Shown: piece after piece, positions 33,630-42,204 of the stretch
Layout: every line of letters begins with the position of its first letter
Position numbering within the stretch: the stretch's first letter is position 1
Assembly (NCBI GenBank): GCA_964437615.1
Contig: CAYTHL010000004.1
Coordinates: forward strand, 1 to 47,272
Length of the DNA stretch: 47,272 bases
Reading direction: 5' to 3'
From: RGIG4790 sp964437615
GTDB taxonomy: Bacteria > Bacillota > Clostridia > Christensenellales > UBA1242
Notes under the pieces: generated by a model
What the model saw: only the letters and a program-made list of their open reading frames with translations
What the model was told of the DNA's origin: nothing
Database searches by the model: none
Position numbers and translations under genes: made by a program

Positions 33630-34875
33630 TACAAGCCCAGTTAAGGGAACACAAGACTTTTTGCCCGCCGAAATGGAGATTAGGCAAGACACAATAAATA
33701 AAATTTTGGACACTTTTGAAGCCCATGGATTTTTGCATGTAAAAACACCAATTCTTGAAAATTTGCAAATTTTAACCACTGGCGACAGCGGCGAAAACCA
33801 AAAGCTAATGTTTAAAACTATCAAGCGCGGCGAAAAACTAAATTTATCTAAGCCTAACCTTACCGAGGCGGATATTGTCGAAGAGGGGCTGCGATACGAC
33901 CTAACTGTGCCTCTTGCGCGCCTCTATGCTGGAAACCGCGAAAAACTTACCACACCGTTTAAGGCCATTCAGATTGACGATAGTTTTAGAGCCGAAAAAC
34001 CGCAACGCGGCCGTTGGCGTCAGTTCACCCAGTGCGACATAGATATTTGGGGTGACGACACAATCTTTGCCGAAGTTGAAATTTTGCTTGCCGCCCTAGA
34101 TGCGTATAGCAAAATAGGCATTACCGATATCACATTTAAAATAAACGACCGTAGGGCGCTAGCCGCCTTAATTAGCCATGTCGGTTTTGTTGATACCGAT
34201 ATAAATAATGTCTGCACAAGCCTAGACAAGCTAGACAAAATTGGGGCAGAAGCGGTTGCTGCCGAAATTGCCGCCAAGTATAAAGCCAAGTACGCAAATA
34301 TATCTAAAATGTCTAGCAAAATTGTAGAAATTGTGCAAAGTTTGATTGGCAAAACGCCAAAAGACCTTGCAAAATATGGCGTAGACGGGCAGATTATTGC
34401 CGACCTTTGTGGGCTAATTGATACCCTAAAAAAGCTAACAAACGCCAATATTGTCTTTGATATAACCGTTGTTCGCGGGCAGGGGTACTACACGGGCATG
34501 GTGTTTGAGTGCTATACAAACAGCGGCAATTTTAGCCGCGCTATTGGTGGCGGCGGAAGATACAATAAAATGCTCGAAAAATTTTTGGGCGTAAATGTGC
34601 CGGCTGTGGGCTACAGTATTGGACTAGATACCGTTGTTATGCTGCTTAAAGAGAGCGGCAAACTGCCAAAAAGCAATAAGTACGCTCTAATTTATCCACA
34701 TGGTGCAAAACTAGAAGATGTTTTTGCCACAAAACAAAAACTTGTGGCTAGCGGCAAGCAAATTTCTGTCTTTGCCGACCCCAAAAACTTCCGAAATTTT
34801 TGCGAAAAACTAAAATCCAACAACTTTTTAGGCATAATAAAACTCTCCGACCCTTCTAAAATAATTCAACTATAA
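33619..34875 (+). CDS. hisS: Histidyl-tRNA synthetase
   Basis: 418 residues. Charges tRNA-His. Class II motifs: motif 1 region KGTQDFLPAEMEIRQ, motif 2 FKAIQIDDSFRAEKPQRGRW RQF, the HisA loop VVRGQGYYTGMVFE and motif 3 SRAIGGGGRYNKM. The C-terminal anticodon domain is short (KYALIYPHG...), matching the small bacterial form. GGAG lies within the end of miaA. Confidence 0.95.
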   Translation: MKINTSPVKGTQDFLPAEMEIRQDTINKILDTFEAHGFLHVKTPILENLQILTTGDSGENQKLMFKTIKRGEKLNLSKPNLTEADIVEEGLRYDLTVPLARLYAGNREKLTTPFKAIQIDDSFRAEKPQRGRWRQFTQCDIDIWGDDTIFAEVEILLAALDAYSKIGITDITFKINDRRALAALISHVGFVDTDINNVCTSLDKLDKIGAEAVAAEIAAKYKAKYANISKMSSKIVEIVQSLIGKTPKDLAKYGVDGQIIADLCGLIDTLKKLTNANIVFDITVVRGQGYYTGMVFECYTNSGNFSRAIGGGGRYNKMLEKFLGVNVPAVGYSIGLDTVVMLLKESGKLPKSNKYALIYPHGAKLEDVFATKQKLVASGKQISVFADPKNFRNFCEKLKSNNFLGIIKLSDPSKIIQL

Positions 34876-34886
34876 GTAGATAATTT

Positions 34887-35435
34887 ATGAAAGTTTACAC
34901 TATTTACACAAATTATAGCATCAATTATTTGGTGCAAGTGGGCAAAAGGGTGCTGCTAATAGATTGCTCGTGCAAGCTTTCGGACATAAAAAAGCTTACC
35001 AATAGGGTAGACGGCATTATACTAACGCATGGGCATTTTGACCATTTTAGCACTTTGCAAGAGGTGCAAGAGTACTATTCTTGCCCCGTTTTTATGCACA
35101 AAAAGGCGGCGGCAAAACTAGCAAACGCAAAGCTTAATGCAAGCAGATTTTTTGGCCAAATTATAGAATGCAAGTTACCGCAAGAAAAAATTGTTTATCT
35201 TGCCCAAGGTCGCCAAAATATCTGCGGAGTGCCAGTCATTGTGTATTATGCGCCCGGCCATACCAATTGCAGCATTATTATAGAGATAGGTGGCGCCTAT
35301 TTTGTGGGTGATTTTGTGTTTGCTAATACCTATGGCAGAACCGATTTGCCCACCGGTGACTTTGCCCAAATGCAGCAAAGCCTAGCCAAATACCGGCCAA
35401 TGCTTGCTACCAAACAAGTGTTTAGTGGCCACTAA
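34887..35435 (+). CDS. Metallo-beta-lactamase-fold hydrolase (glyoxalase II-like)
   Basis: 182 residues. Metal-binding motif LTHGHFDHF (HxHxDH), then YYAPGHTNCSI (third His) and FVGDFVFANTYGRTDLPTGD (Asp), the pattern of small YcbL/GloB-like hydrolases, followed by FSGH at the end for the last His. Substrate is unknown; thioesters such as S-lactoylglutathione-type compounds are typical. It follows hisS by 11 bp in the same unit and is closed by a terminator. Confidence 0.88.
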   Translation: MKVYTIYTNYSINYLVQVGKRVLLIDCSCKLSDIKKLTNRVDGIILTHGHFDHFSTLQEVQEYYSCPVFMHKKAAAKLANAKLNASRFFGQIIECKLPQEKIVYLAQGRQNICGVPVIVYYAPGHTNCSIIIEIGGAYFVGDFVFANTYGRTDLPTGDFAQMQQSLAKYRPMLATKQVFSGH

Positions 35436-35470
35436 AAAGGGCAGCCAATTTTACCGCCCTTGTAATTTTA
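35434..35470 (+). terminator. Terminator after the miaA-hisS-MBL unit
   Basis: AAGGGC, a 13-nt loop, GCCCTT, then a T-rich run. Confidence 0.65.
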
Positions 35471-35599
35471 TACTCCTAAATTGTTCCACAATTCGCTGAG
35501 GTTATTGTACTTTTGGCTTTTTGACGACTACGTTTTAATATACTATAATTTTGATGACGATAACCCAATCACTTATGACGAGGTAAAAAAAGATTACAA

Positions 35600-35630
35600 A
35601 AACAAAAAAGTTGGCAATAAACCAACTTTT
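35600..35630 (-). terminator. Terminator of tRNA-Asn
   Basis: Minus strand: AAAAGTTGG, loop TTTATTG, CCAACTTTT and then TTGTTTTTG, 30 bp past the tRNA 3' end. Confidence 0.7.
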
Positions 35631-35659
35631 GGTGCGGAGTGTTCAAGTTCCGCAAGTAG

Positions 35660-35735
35660 TGGCTCCTCCTGCCGGGCTCGAACCAGCGACATCTTGATTA
35701 ACAGTCAAGCGCTCTACCGACTGAGCTAAGGAGGA
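35660..35735 (-). tRNA. tRNA-Asn (GTT)
   Basis: Minus-strand cloverleaf: acceptor TCCTCCT/AGGAGGA, D-arm TTAGCTCAGTCGGTAGAGC, anticodon loop CTGTTAA on a CTTGA/TCAAG stem, T-arm GGTTCGAGCC, and an encoded CCA (35660-35662). Confidence 0.95.
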
Positions 35736-35813
35736 ATATTATCGGTGTTTGTTTTGGTTTATAGCAAAGTTTTTGCCGCCAAGGCTTGCCGCTATTTGCT
35801 ATAACATGATGTA

Positions 35814-35842
35814 TTATACACAATCAAAAGGTGTTTTGCAAC
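35814..35842 (-). promoter_or_regulatory. Promoter of tRNA-Asn
   Basis: Minus strand TTGCAA (35837-35842) and TATAAT (35814-35819), 17 nt apart, about 80 bp before the tRNA. From here to 36106 I see no gene. Confidence 0.65.
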
Positions 35843-36106
35843 CCTTTTTTGCAAACTTTTAAAAAAATATTTAATAATTTGTGCAAAATTAAGTATTCAG
35901 CCTCCGCAAATTAGACACTAGCCAAAAGCGGGGCGATATACAAAAAAAATAAATTTATTTGTTTATTTGGCAAACTACTGCAATACATTTAAAAACCAAA
36001 CATCTCTCGCAAAAAGCGGGGCAGCGGGGCTTTTATAACAAAATTGTTTATTTAAAGTAAAGTTAAGTATTTTTTATTTTTATAAAAATTTAAGCTGCAA
36101 TTTAAA

Positions 36107-36628
36107 TTAAAGGGAGTCTAAGCAATTAATAAATCTTTCAAACTTATAAAAGAAATCATCAGCAACAGAGGGATCATCAGAAGCATTGCCAATTTCTTGC
36201 CTAGAAGAAATATTGTTTTCTACAATAAAACAATAAACTTCTTGCGCTAATAAATTTGCGCTTTCAAAATTGGTTGATTTTGTATAGTCTTCTAATAGCA
36301 TATTTTGAGAGTTTAGCATGCTAGCGTAGCAAGAGTAATAATCGTCTATGCTGCAAAGCAAAACTATAGTTTGAGAAATATAACAATCGACGCCCGGCAA
36401 GCAATTTGTATCTAAGCTAATGTCTGCGTTGTCATAAGATTGACTTCCTATTGTGGTGTTATTTGTTTGCACATTACTGGCCGCCAAATATTTTAGTTTG
36501 TAATATCTTGGCACATAAATTATAACCGAAAGTGCAACAAAAGCTACAACAAAGATAATGGCAAGATAAACAATATCTTTCTTGCCAAGTGTAATTTTTA
36601 TGGAGTCATCATTAGTTTTTGGCTGCAT
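36107..36628 (-). CDS. Membrane-anchored protein, function unknown
   Basis: 173 residues: a short cytosolic start with basic residues (KITLGKKD), one helix (about 18-38, IVYLAIIFVVAFVALSVIIY) and an external domain with several Cys (CLPGVDC, LCSIDDYYSCY) and Asn/Ser/Asp-rich helices. The Cys may form disulfides outside the cell. It follows the next gene upstream by 8 bp on the same strand. No family recognised. Confidence 0.65.
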   Translation of the reverse strand: MQPKTNDDSIKITLGKKDIVYLAIIFVVAFVALSVIIYVPRYYKLKYLAASNVQTNNTTIGSQSYDNADISLDTNCLPGVDCYISQTIVLLCSIDDYYSCYASMLNSQNMLLEDYTKSTNFESANLLAQEVYCFIVENNISSRQEIGNASDDPSVADDFFYKFERFINCLDSL

Positions 36629-36636
36629 AAAAATTT

Positions 36637-37086
36637 TTACCTAAGAATTATTGTTGTGCTGGTAGGGCAAATTTCGTCACCCTCGGCTAGCACAATTTCT
36701 TGCCCATGCTTGTATTCTTTTACATATAGCCCAATGCGGATATTAAAGGTGTCTTCGTTGCCGTAGGCGCTTAAAACCGTCCATTTGCCGGGCTTAACCT
36801 CGCCTTTGCTGCTAACCTGAACCATTTTGCGTGGCTGCAAAATAATGTCATGCTTTACAAAAGACACATTTTGGTCGCCATTTTCGTCCACAATAGTGGC
36901 ATCTTGACTGTATCTTACGCCATGTTTTTCTACAACACCCTCGGCCTCTCTAGACTTAATTTCGGCACGTTTCTTTTTGTTTTTGGCACTTTTAACGCAC
37001 ACCAAAACAATACAAAGCACTACAATTAGCGCAGCTGCTACATAGACGCAGTACTCTATAATTTTTCCAGTTGTTATTGCAGCCAT
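36637..37086 (-). CDS. Membrane-anchored small beta-domain protein, function unknown
   Basis: 149 residues: one N-terminal helix (about 11-31, CVYVAAALIVVLCIVLVCV), a Lys-rich stop-transfer (KSAKNKKKRAEIKSRE) and a cytosolic beta-rich domain (PRKMVQVSSKGEVKPGKWTV ... GLYVKEYKHGQEIVLAEGDE). The basic run after the helix places the domain inside the cell. AGGGGGGA precedes the ATG, so it is well translated and heads the two-gene unit. Confidence 0.7.
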   Translation of the reverse strand: MAAITTGKIIEYCVYVAAALIVVLCIVLVCVKSAKNKKKRAEIKSREAEGVVEKHGVRYSQDATIVDENGDQNVSFVKHDIILQPRKMVQVSSKGEVKPGKWTVLSAYGNEDTFNIRIGLYVKEYKHGQEIVLAEGDEICPTSTTIILR

Positions 37087-37256
37087 AATTTATCCCCCCT
37101 AAACAAAAGCTTTAAAATATTTTTATTGTACAATAATTGTATCACTAATTTTGACAATTTTCAACAAATTTTTTTATAATTTATTTAAAACAAAAAAATT
37201 TATACTAAATTTATTTATTAGTATACTATTATAAGCATATTTTTAAAACTTTTGTT

Positions 37257-38024
37257 TTAATTTTGCTCTGTTTTTTTGGCAGATTTTTTCTTTTTTGCCA
37301 GCCTTATGCAAACATAAACTGCGGCAACTAGTGCAATTATTATTACGCCAACAACTAGGTAAGTAAAGTAAAAACTGTGCCCCGGAAAGAAGTTAAAAGG
37401 CAGCCCATTTTGCTTTAAGAACATAAAGTTTTGGTCTGGAAAAATGGCGTTTCCAATGCTTGCCCAACCGCAAAGCACAGCCAGCACAATAGGCACCTCT
37501 ATAACAGAAAATATGGTGTATTTTGGGCGGCGGCTTGCAAGATAGCATATAACCACAGTAGGCAAGCAAAAGTGCAAAAATATGCTTTCTACCATAAAAA
37601 ATGTTATAGTGCTGGCGTAGTAGTAATCGCCAAACAAAAAGGTCATAATTCCGCCAAGCACCGACAAACAAAGTATAGGCAAACTAAACCTAGTAGGTTT
37701 AATAAAATAGATTATGCACAAGGCAAAGCACATTATGTGGCACAAATGCCAAGGCAGACTTTCGGCAAAAGTGTATCTGCCGGACGCCACCATAATAATC
37801 ATGCGCGCAAGCCGAAAAACAACCATTAAAATTGCTAATACTGCGCCAAACTTTTTGGCAAAGGCGGGTTTTTTAAAGGCAAGCACTGAAAACCCAATTA
37901 GCCAGACGGCCATAATTACTATTAAGGCAATGTGCAGCGGACAATACAAACCGGGGCCAGCACCAAAGGCCTCGCGATTATCGGTTAGCCAGTCTAAAAA
38001 TGTTGCACTAATAAAATTACCCAT
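37257..38024 (-). CDS. YwaF/TIGR02206-type integral membrane protein
   Basis: 255 residues with about seven helices. The family pattern is visible: FGAGPGLYCPLHIALIV, SLPWHLCHIMCFALCI, then FFMVESIFLHFCLP and FFPGHSFYF. Function is unknown. A Lys-rich tail ends it. Convergent-free on the left; divergent from the XRE gene at 38124. Confidence 0.8.
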   Translation of the reverse strand: MGNFISATFLDWLTDNREAFGAGPGLYCPLHIALIVIMAVWLIGFSVLAFKKPAFAKKFGAVLAILMVVFRLARMIIMVASGRYTFAESLPWHLCHIMCFALCIIYFIKPTRFSLPILCLSVLGGIMTFLFGDYYYASTITFFMVESIFLHFCLPTVVICYLASRRPKYTIFSVIEVPIVLAVLCGWASIGNAIFPDQNFMFLKQNGLPFNFFPGHSFYFTYLVVGVIIIALVAAVYVCIRLAKKKKSAKKTEQN

Positions 38025-38059
38025 AACTTATTTACTTACATTTTTATTTAAAATTTATC

Positions 38060-38096
38060 AAAAATGATTGTCATTTTTTGCCAAATTTTATATAAT
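38060..38096 (+). promoter_or_regulatory. Promoter with a palindromic operator ahead of the XRE gene
   Basis: AAAAATGA-TTG-TCATTTTT (38060-38078) is a perfect 8-bp palindrome; its centre TTGTCA (38068-38073) is the -35 and TATAAT (38091-38096) the -10, with a 17-nt spacer. The core ATGATTGTCAT also resembles Fur-family boxes. Confidence 0.6.
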
Positions 38097-38123
38097 ACAT
38101 TTATCATTGTATAGGAAGTAATC

Positions 38124-38342
38124 ATGGCAAGTCAACTAAAATTTGGTCAAAATTTAAAAAAGCTAAGGCAAGGCGGCAATAAAGCTGGGGTAAAATACAC
38201 TCAACAGCAAGTGGCCGAAGCCGCAAAAATAGCGCGCTCATTAATTAGCGAGTATGAAAACGGCTTAAAAGAGCCAACTTTAAGCATAGTAATTGCACTT
38301 GCAGACTTTTTTGGTGTAAGTCTAGAAGAACTTTGCTTGTAG
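38124..38342 (+). CDS. XRE-family transcriptional regulator
   Basis: 72 residues, essentially one helix-turn-helix domain: FGQNLKKLRQGG, QQQVAEAAKIARSLISEYENG, then LIVALADFFGVSLEEL. It probably binds the palindrome in its own promoter and may also control the divergent YwaF-like gene. AGGAAG precedes the ATG. comFC begins 13 bp after its stop. Confidence 0.88.
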   Translation: MASQLKFGQNLKKLRQGGNKAGVKYTQQQVAEAAKIARSLISEYENGLKEPTLSIVIALADFFGVSLEELCL

Positions 38343-38354
38343 TGGGGAATAATT

Positions 38355-39083
38355 TTGAACAAGTTTTGTTTAGCCATAACTAAATTAGTAAATTCGGCAG
38401 AGAGCGTAATGTTTCCGCATTATAGTTGCCCCTTTTGTGGTGTCGAAACCCCAGACGGCAGCCTGTGCAAGTTGTGCAAGCAAAGCGAGATAACAGGCAA
38501 AGTCTGCAAAAGTTGCGGCGAATCAATTACCGGCGAGGGTGATCTGTGTATTCAGTGCAAGGCGGAGGGCCGCAAGTTTACGGCGCATAGGTCTGTCATG
38601 AAATACGACGGTGTAACTTCGCCTGCAATTTTAAAACTTAAATTTAAGGATGCCAAGTACTTAGCCATCGACTTTGCAAAACTGCTTGCCCAAAAGTTTG
38701 TCTGTTTAGGCTGGAATATAGACTTGGTTTGTAGCGTGCCGAGCCACTCAAACAGAATGAAACAGCGTGGATATAATCAAGCAAAAGAGATTGCCGTAGA
38801 ATTTTGCAAACTTGCAAACTTAACTTATTACGAACTTTTAACCAAAACAAAAGACACTGGGCATCAGCTGGGCAGTAATCGTGCCGAAAGGCTAAAAAAC
38901 TTGCAAGGCTCTTTTGCTGTAACCGACAAGTGGGCGTGTAAGGGCAAAAGTATTCTTGTTATCGACGATGTCTTTACTACGGGCAGCACTATGGAAACTT
39001 GCGCTGTCGCGTTAAAGAAAGCCGGAGCTTCAAAAGTTTATTGTATGTCGGTGGCAAAAACGCCGTACATTTTAAGTAAATAG
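38355..39083 (+). CDS. comFC: ComFC-family phosphoribosyltransferase-like protein
   Basis: 242 residues, TTG start after GGGG. N-terminal zinc ribbons (CPFCGVETPDGSLCKLC, CKSCGESITGEGDLCIQC), then the PRTase fold: VPSHSNRMKQRGYNQAKEIA, and the PRPP loop ILVIDDVFTTGST (about 200-212). In Bacillus it takes part in DNA uptake; in most genomes the exact reaction is unknown. comFC normally lies a gene or two before secA, with hpf between; hpf is absent here. Confidence 0.9.
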   Translation: MNKFCLAITKLVNSAESVMFPHYSCPFCGVETPDGSLCKLCKQSEITGKVCKSCGESITGEGDLCIQCKAEGRKFTAHRSVMKYDGVTSPAILKLKFKDAKYLAIDFAKLLAQKFVCLGWNIDLVCSVPSHSNRMKQRGYNQAKEIAVEFCKLANLTYYELLTKTKDTGHQLGSNRAERLKNLQGSFAVTDKWACKGKSILVIDDVFTTGSTMETCAVALKKAGASKVYCMSVAKTPYILSK

Positions 39084-39245
39084 CGGGCAAAATTGGCAAC
39101 CCCCCTAAACTTGCCAAAAATGAACATAAATTTGCCTAAAAAATTAAAATAGGACAAATTTGTGTTTACTTTTACAAATAAAATATAGTATTATAAGTTG
39201 ATTTTATGATAAATTGCCTAGATAAAACCTAAAAATGGAGTAACA

Positions 39246-41945
39246 ATGGGACTAATTAAATTTATATCCAATTATGATAACAATCGCAGCCTTAAAAAAC
39301 TGGAAAAAATTGCCGCAAAGGTAGAAGAACTAGACGCAGAGTACGCCGCCATGGACGAAGACACCTTAAAGGCTCAAACTCAAATTTTAAAGGACGAACT
39401 TTCTAGTGGCAAAACGCTAGACGATATTTTGCCGCGCGCCTTTGCCACAGTAAGAGAGGCCAGCTTTAGAGTGCTAAACAAAAAACATTATCACGTGCAA
39501 ATTTTGGGCGGAATTGTGCTGCACCAAGGCCGTATTGCCGAAATGAAGACGGGCGAAGGTAAAACTCTAGTTTCTACTTTGCCAGCCTATTTAAATGCCC
39601 TTTCTGGCAATCCTGTGCATATTGTAACCGTCAACGAATATCTTGCCAAGCGTGACCAAGAGTGGATGGGCAAGGTGCATAGATATTTGGGTTTATCCGT
39701 TGGCGTGGTATACAATGGGCAGACCCCCGAAGACAAGGCAAATGCCTATAATTGCGACATTACCTACGGCACCAGCAGCGAGTTTGGCTTTGACTATCTG
39801 CGAGACAACATGGCACCGCAGAAAAAATACCAGTTTATGCGCGGGCTAAACTACTGCATCATAGACGAGGTAGATAGCGTGCTAATAGACGAAGCCAGAA
39901 CGCCGCTGATTATCAGTGGACCAACGGGCGAAAGTAGCGACCAATACACAGTGGCTTGCAATTTTGCTAAAAGCCTAAAAAAGACTGATGTAGAAATTGA
40001 TGAGCAAAAAAAGACCGTCCACTTAACCGAAACGGGTGTAACCAAGGCCGAGCAGTTCTATAAGATAGAAAACCTTAGCGACGTAGAAAATCTGCAGATT
40101 AACCACAACATAAACAACGCTATTCGCGCCCGCTTTATGATGAAAAAGGACAACGACTACATTGTCCGCGATGGCGAAGTTTTAATCGTCGACGAATTTA
40201 CTGGCCGCATTATGGTAGGTAGGCGCTACAGCGACGGGCTGCATCAAGCTATAGAGGCAAAAGAGGGCGTTAAAATTAACGAAGAAAACAAGACACAAGC
40301 AACCATAACTTTGCAGAATTTCTTTAAAATGTACAAAAAACTTGCAGGAATGACAGGTACTGCCAAAACCGAAGAAGCCGAATTTAGAGAAATTTATGGG
40401 CTAGATGTAGTTAGCGTGCCAAGCAATCGCCCAGTTGTTCGCAAGGATTACAACGACATTTTCTATTTAAGTCATCAAGCCAAAATAGACGCCGTTTGTC
40501 AAGATATTGCCGAGTGTTACGAACGCAAACAGCCAGTTTTGGTGGGCACCATAACCGTAGAAAAAAGTGAAGAACTTAGCCGAGCCCTTAAAAAACTAAA
40601 AATTCCGCACAATGTGCTAAACGCAAAAAATCACAGTCGAGAAGCCGAAATTATAGCCCAGGCGGGTAAATTGGGTGCCGTAACCATTGCCACCAACATG
40701 GCAGGTCGTGGTACAGATATTTTGCTTGGCGGCAACCCAGAGTTTATGGCAAAACAGTCGCTAAAAAAGGACGGCTATCAGCCAGAAATTATCGAGTTTG
40801 CTAGCAGTCATCTTGCAGTTAACACTCCAGAAGAAATAGAAGCAAGGCAAAAGTACCAAGAATACTATAAAAAATACGAAGCTCAGACCGATGAAGAACG
40901 CCAAGAGGTTATAGCCCTGGGGGGTTTAAAAATAATTGGCACCGAGCGTCACGAAAGCAGACGAATAGATAACCAGCTGCGCGGTCGTTCTGGCCGTCAA
41001 GGAGACCCAGGTTCGTCCGTCTTTTATATTTCGGCGGACGACGATTTGTCACGCGTCTTTGGCAGCGACCGCATCAAGCGTATGGCGCAGATGTTTAAAA
41101 TGGACGAAAATATGTCCATTAACTGGCGCATGTTTTCTAGAAACGTAGAAATGGCTCAAAAAAAGGTTGAGGGCTTTAACTATTCTGCTCGTAAAAATGT
41201 CATTGAGTATGACAACGTGCTAAACAATCAGCGTGGCGAAGTGTATAGCCAGCGCGAAAAGATACTTGCTGGCGAAAATATCCACGACAAAGTGCTAGAA
41301 ATGATAGGCGAACTTGCCCAAGAAGTGGCAGACGAGTACGACGAAGACGACTCAGCCAAGGTAAACATAGACGAGTTTAACGCCAAGCTAGAAGAATTTT
41401 TGCTAGATAAAGGCACCAACTACATTTCGCTAGATGTTCTTAATCGCTACTCTCACAGCGAACTGGTAGAACAAATTGCCGAGCGCGCCAAGGCCAAGTA
41501 CGAAACCAAGTATGCGGCAAACACGGCAAACGGCTTTAATATAGACCAGTTGGAACGCGACGTATTTTTGCGCAATCTAGATAGGCGTTGGATAGAGCAT
41601 ATAGACGACATGGACAACCTTAAAATGGGTATAGGGTTGCGGGGCTACGGCAACAAAAATCCAGTAATTGTCTATCAAGAAGAGGGTAGCGACATGTTTG
41701 ACGAGATGATTTCGTCAGTACGCCGGGAAGTTGCCAAATTTATGCTGGGCTTACCAATAATAACCATAGAAAGGCAAAACAAATTTAAGTTTAAGCAACC
41801 AACCAAACCAAACTCAAACTTGCAAACCCACACCAACGGCAAGCCCGCCAAACCAAAGACAGTAGTTAAAGCGCAAACTGTCGGACGTAATGAGCCTTGC
41901 CCCTGTGGGTCGGGGTTAAAGTACAAAAACTGTTGCGGCAAATAG
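39246..41945 (+). CDS. secA: Preprotein translocase ATPase SecA
   Basis: 899 residues, full length. Drives secretion through SecYEG. Walker A MKTGEGKTL (about 100-108), IIDEVDSVLIDEARTPLIISG, TNMAGRGTDILLGGNPEF, RHESRRIDNQLRGRSGRQGDPGSS in the second motor domain, and the C-terminal zinc finger EPCPCGSGLKYKNCCGK that binds SecB or phospholipid. The G of its TAG stop is the first base of A element 5. prfB, often downstream, is not present; a repeat cluster follows instead. Confidence 0.97.
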   Translation: MGLIKFISNYDNNRSLKKLEKIAAKVEELDAEYAAMDEDTLKAQTQILKDELSSGKTLDDILPRAFATVREASFRVLNKKHYHVQILGGIVLHQGRIAEMKTGEGKTLVSTLPAYLNALSGNPVHIVTVNEYLAKRDQEWMGKVHRYLGLSVGVVYNGQTPEDKANAYNCDITYGTSSEFGFDYLRDNMAPQKKYQFMRGLNYCIIDEVDSVLIDEARTPLIISGPTGESSDQYTVACNFAKSLKKTDVEIDEQKKTVHLTETGVTKAEQFYKIENLSDVENLQINHNINNAIRARFMMKKDNDYIVRDGEVLIVDEFTGRIMVGRRYSDGLHQAIEAKEGVKINEENKTQATITLQNFFKMYKKLAGMTGTAKTEEAEFREIYGLDVVSVPSNRPVVRKDYNDIFYLSHQAKIDAVCQDIAECYERKQPVLVGTITVEKSEELSRALKKLKIPHNVLNAKNHSREAEIIAQAGKLGAVTIATNMAGRGTDILLGGNPEFMAKQSLKKDGYQPEIIEFASSHLAVNTPEEIEARQKYQEYYKKYEAQTDEERQEVIALGGLKIIGTERHESRRIDNQLRGRSGRQGDPGSSVFYISADDDLSRVFGSDRIKRMAQMFKMDENMSINWRMFSRNVEMAQKKVEGFNYSARKNVIEYDNVLNNQRGEVYSQREKILAGENIHDKVLEMIGELAQEVADEYDEDDSAKVNIDEFNAKLEEFLLDKGTNYISLDVLNRYSHSELVEQIAERAKAKYETKYAANTANGFNIDQLERDVFLRNLDRRWIEHIDDMDNLKMGIGLRGYGNKNPVIVYQEEGSDMFDEMISSVRREVAKFMLGLPIITIERQNKFKFKQPTKPNSNLQTHTNGKPAKPKTVVKAQTVGRNEPCPCGSGLKYKNCCGK

Positions 41946-42073
41946 TTTTTGGGGCATCTTTTGGCGCAATAACTGCGTCACTGAAGGCTGCACTGCGGTC
42001 ATTTACCATTAAGTAAACTCTCTTGTGCAGCCTTTTCAGTTCCTTGTTCTGCACCAAAATCTGCCCCAAAAAC
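41945..42073 (+). repeat. A element 5 (after secA)
   Basis: The outer stem GTTTTTGGGGCA (41945-41956) and TGCCCCAAAAAC (42062-42073) is 12 bp perfect; 3x3 loop TCT/ATC; TTTGG (41960-41964) / CCAAA (42054-42058). The 5' box is TAACTGCGTCAC, the inner stem AAGGCTGCAC / GTGCAGCCTT perfect (10 bp), the small hairpin TTTAC-CATTAA-GTAAA and the 3' box TTCCTTGTTCT. Confidence 0.8.
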
Positions 42074-42075
42074 CC

Positions 42076-42202
42076 GTTTTTAGGCATCTTTTGGCGCATC
42101 TTGCGCTCGCGGCTGCGTTTACGGGTAGTCATTTAGGCTAACTAAACTCCTACCCATAAGCCTCGCCGCTTACTTATCTGCACCAAAATCTGCCCCAAAA
42201 AC
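42076..42202 (+). repeat. A element 6, same outer arms but a different core
   Basis: Outer arms GTTTTTAGGCA / TGCCCCAAAAAC and TTTGG/CCAAA repeat element 5. The core differs: GCTCGC box, inner stem GGGTAG/CTACCC, hairpin TTTAG-GCTAA-CTAAA. Here the closing pair of the small hairpin is G-C where element 5 has C-G. Confidence 0.7.
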
Positions 42203-42204
42203 CC

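Noticed and set aside
35481..35729. Plus-strand ORF of 82 residues after the MBL gene
   Set aside because: It runs antisense through the whole tRNA-Asn and its terminator and has no ribosome site.
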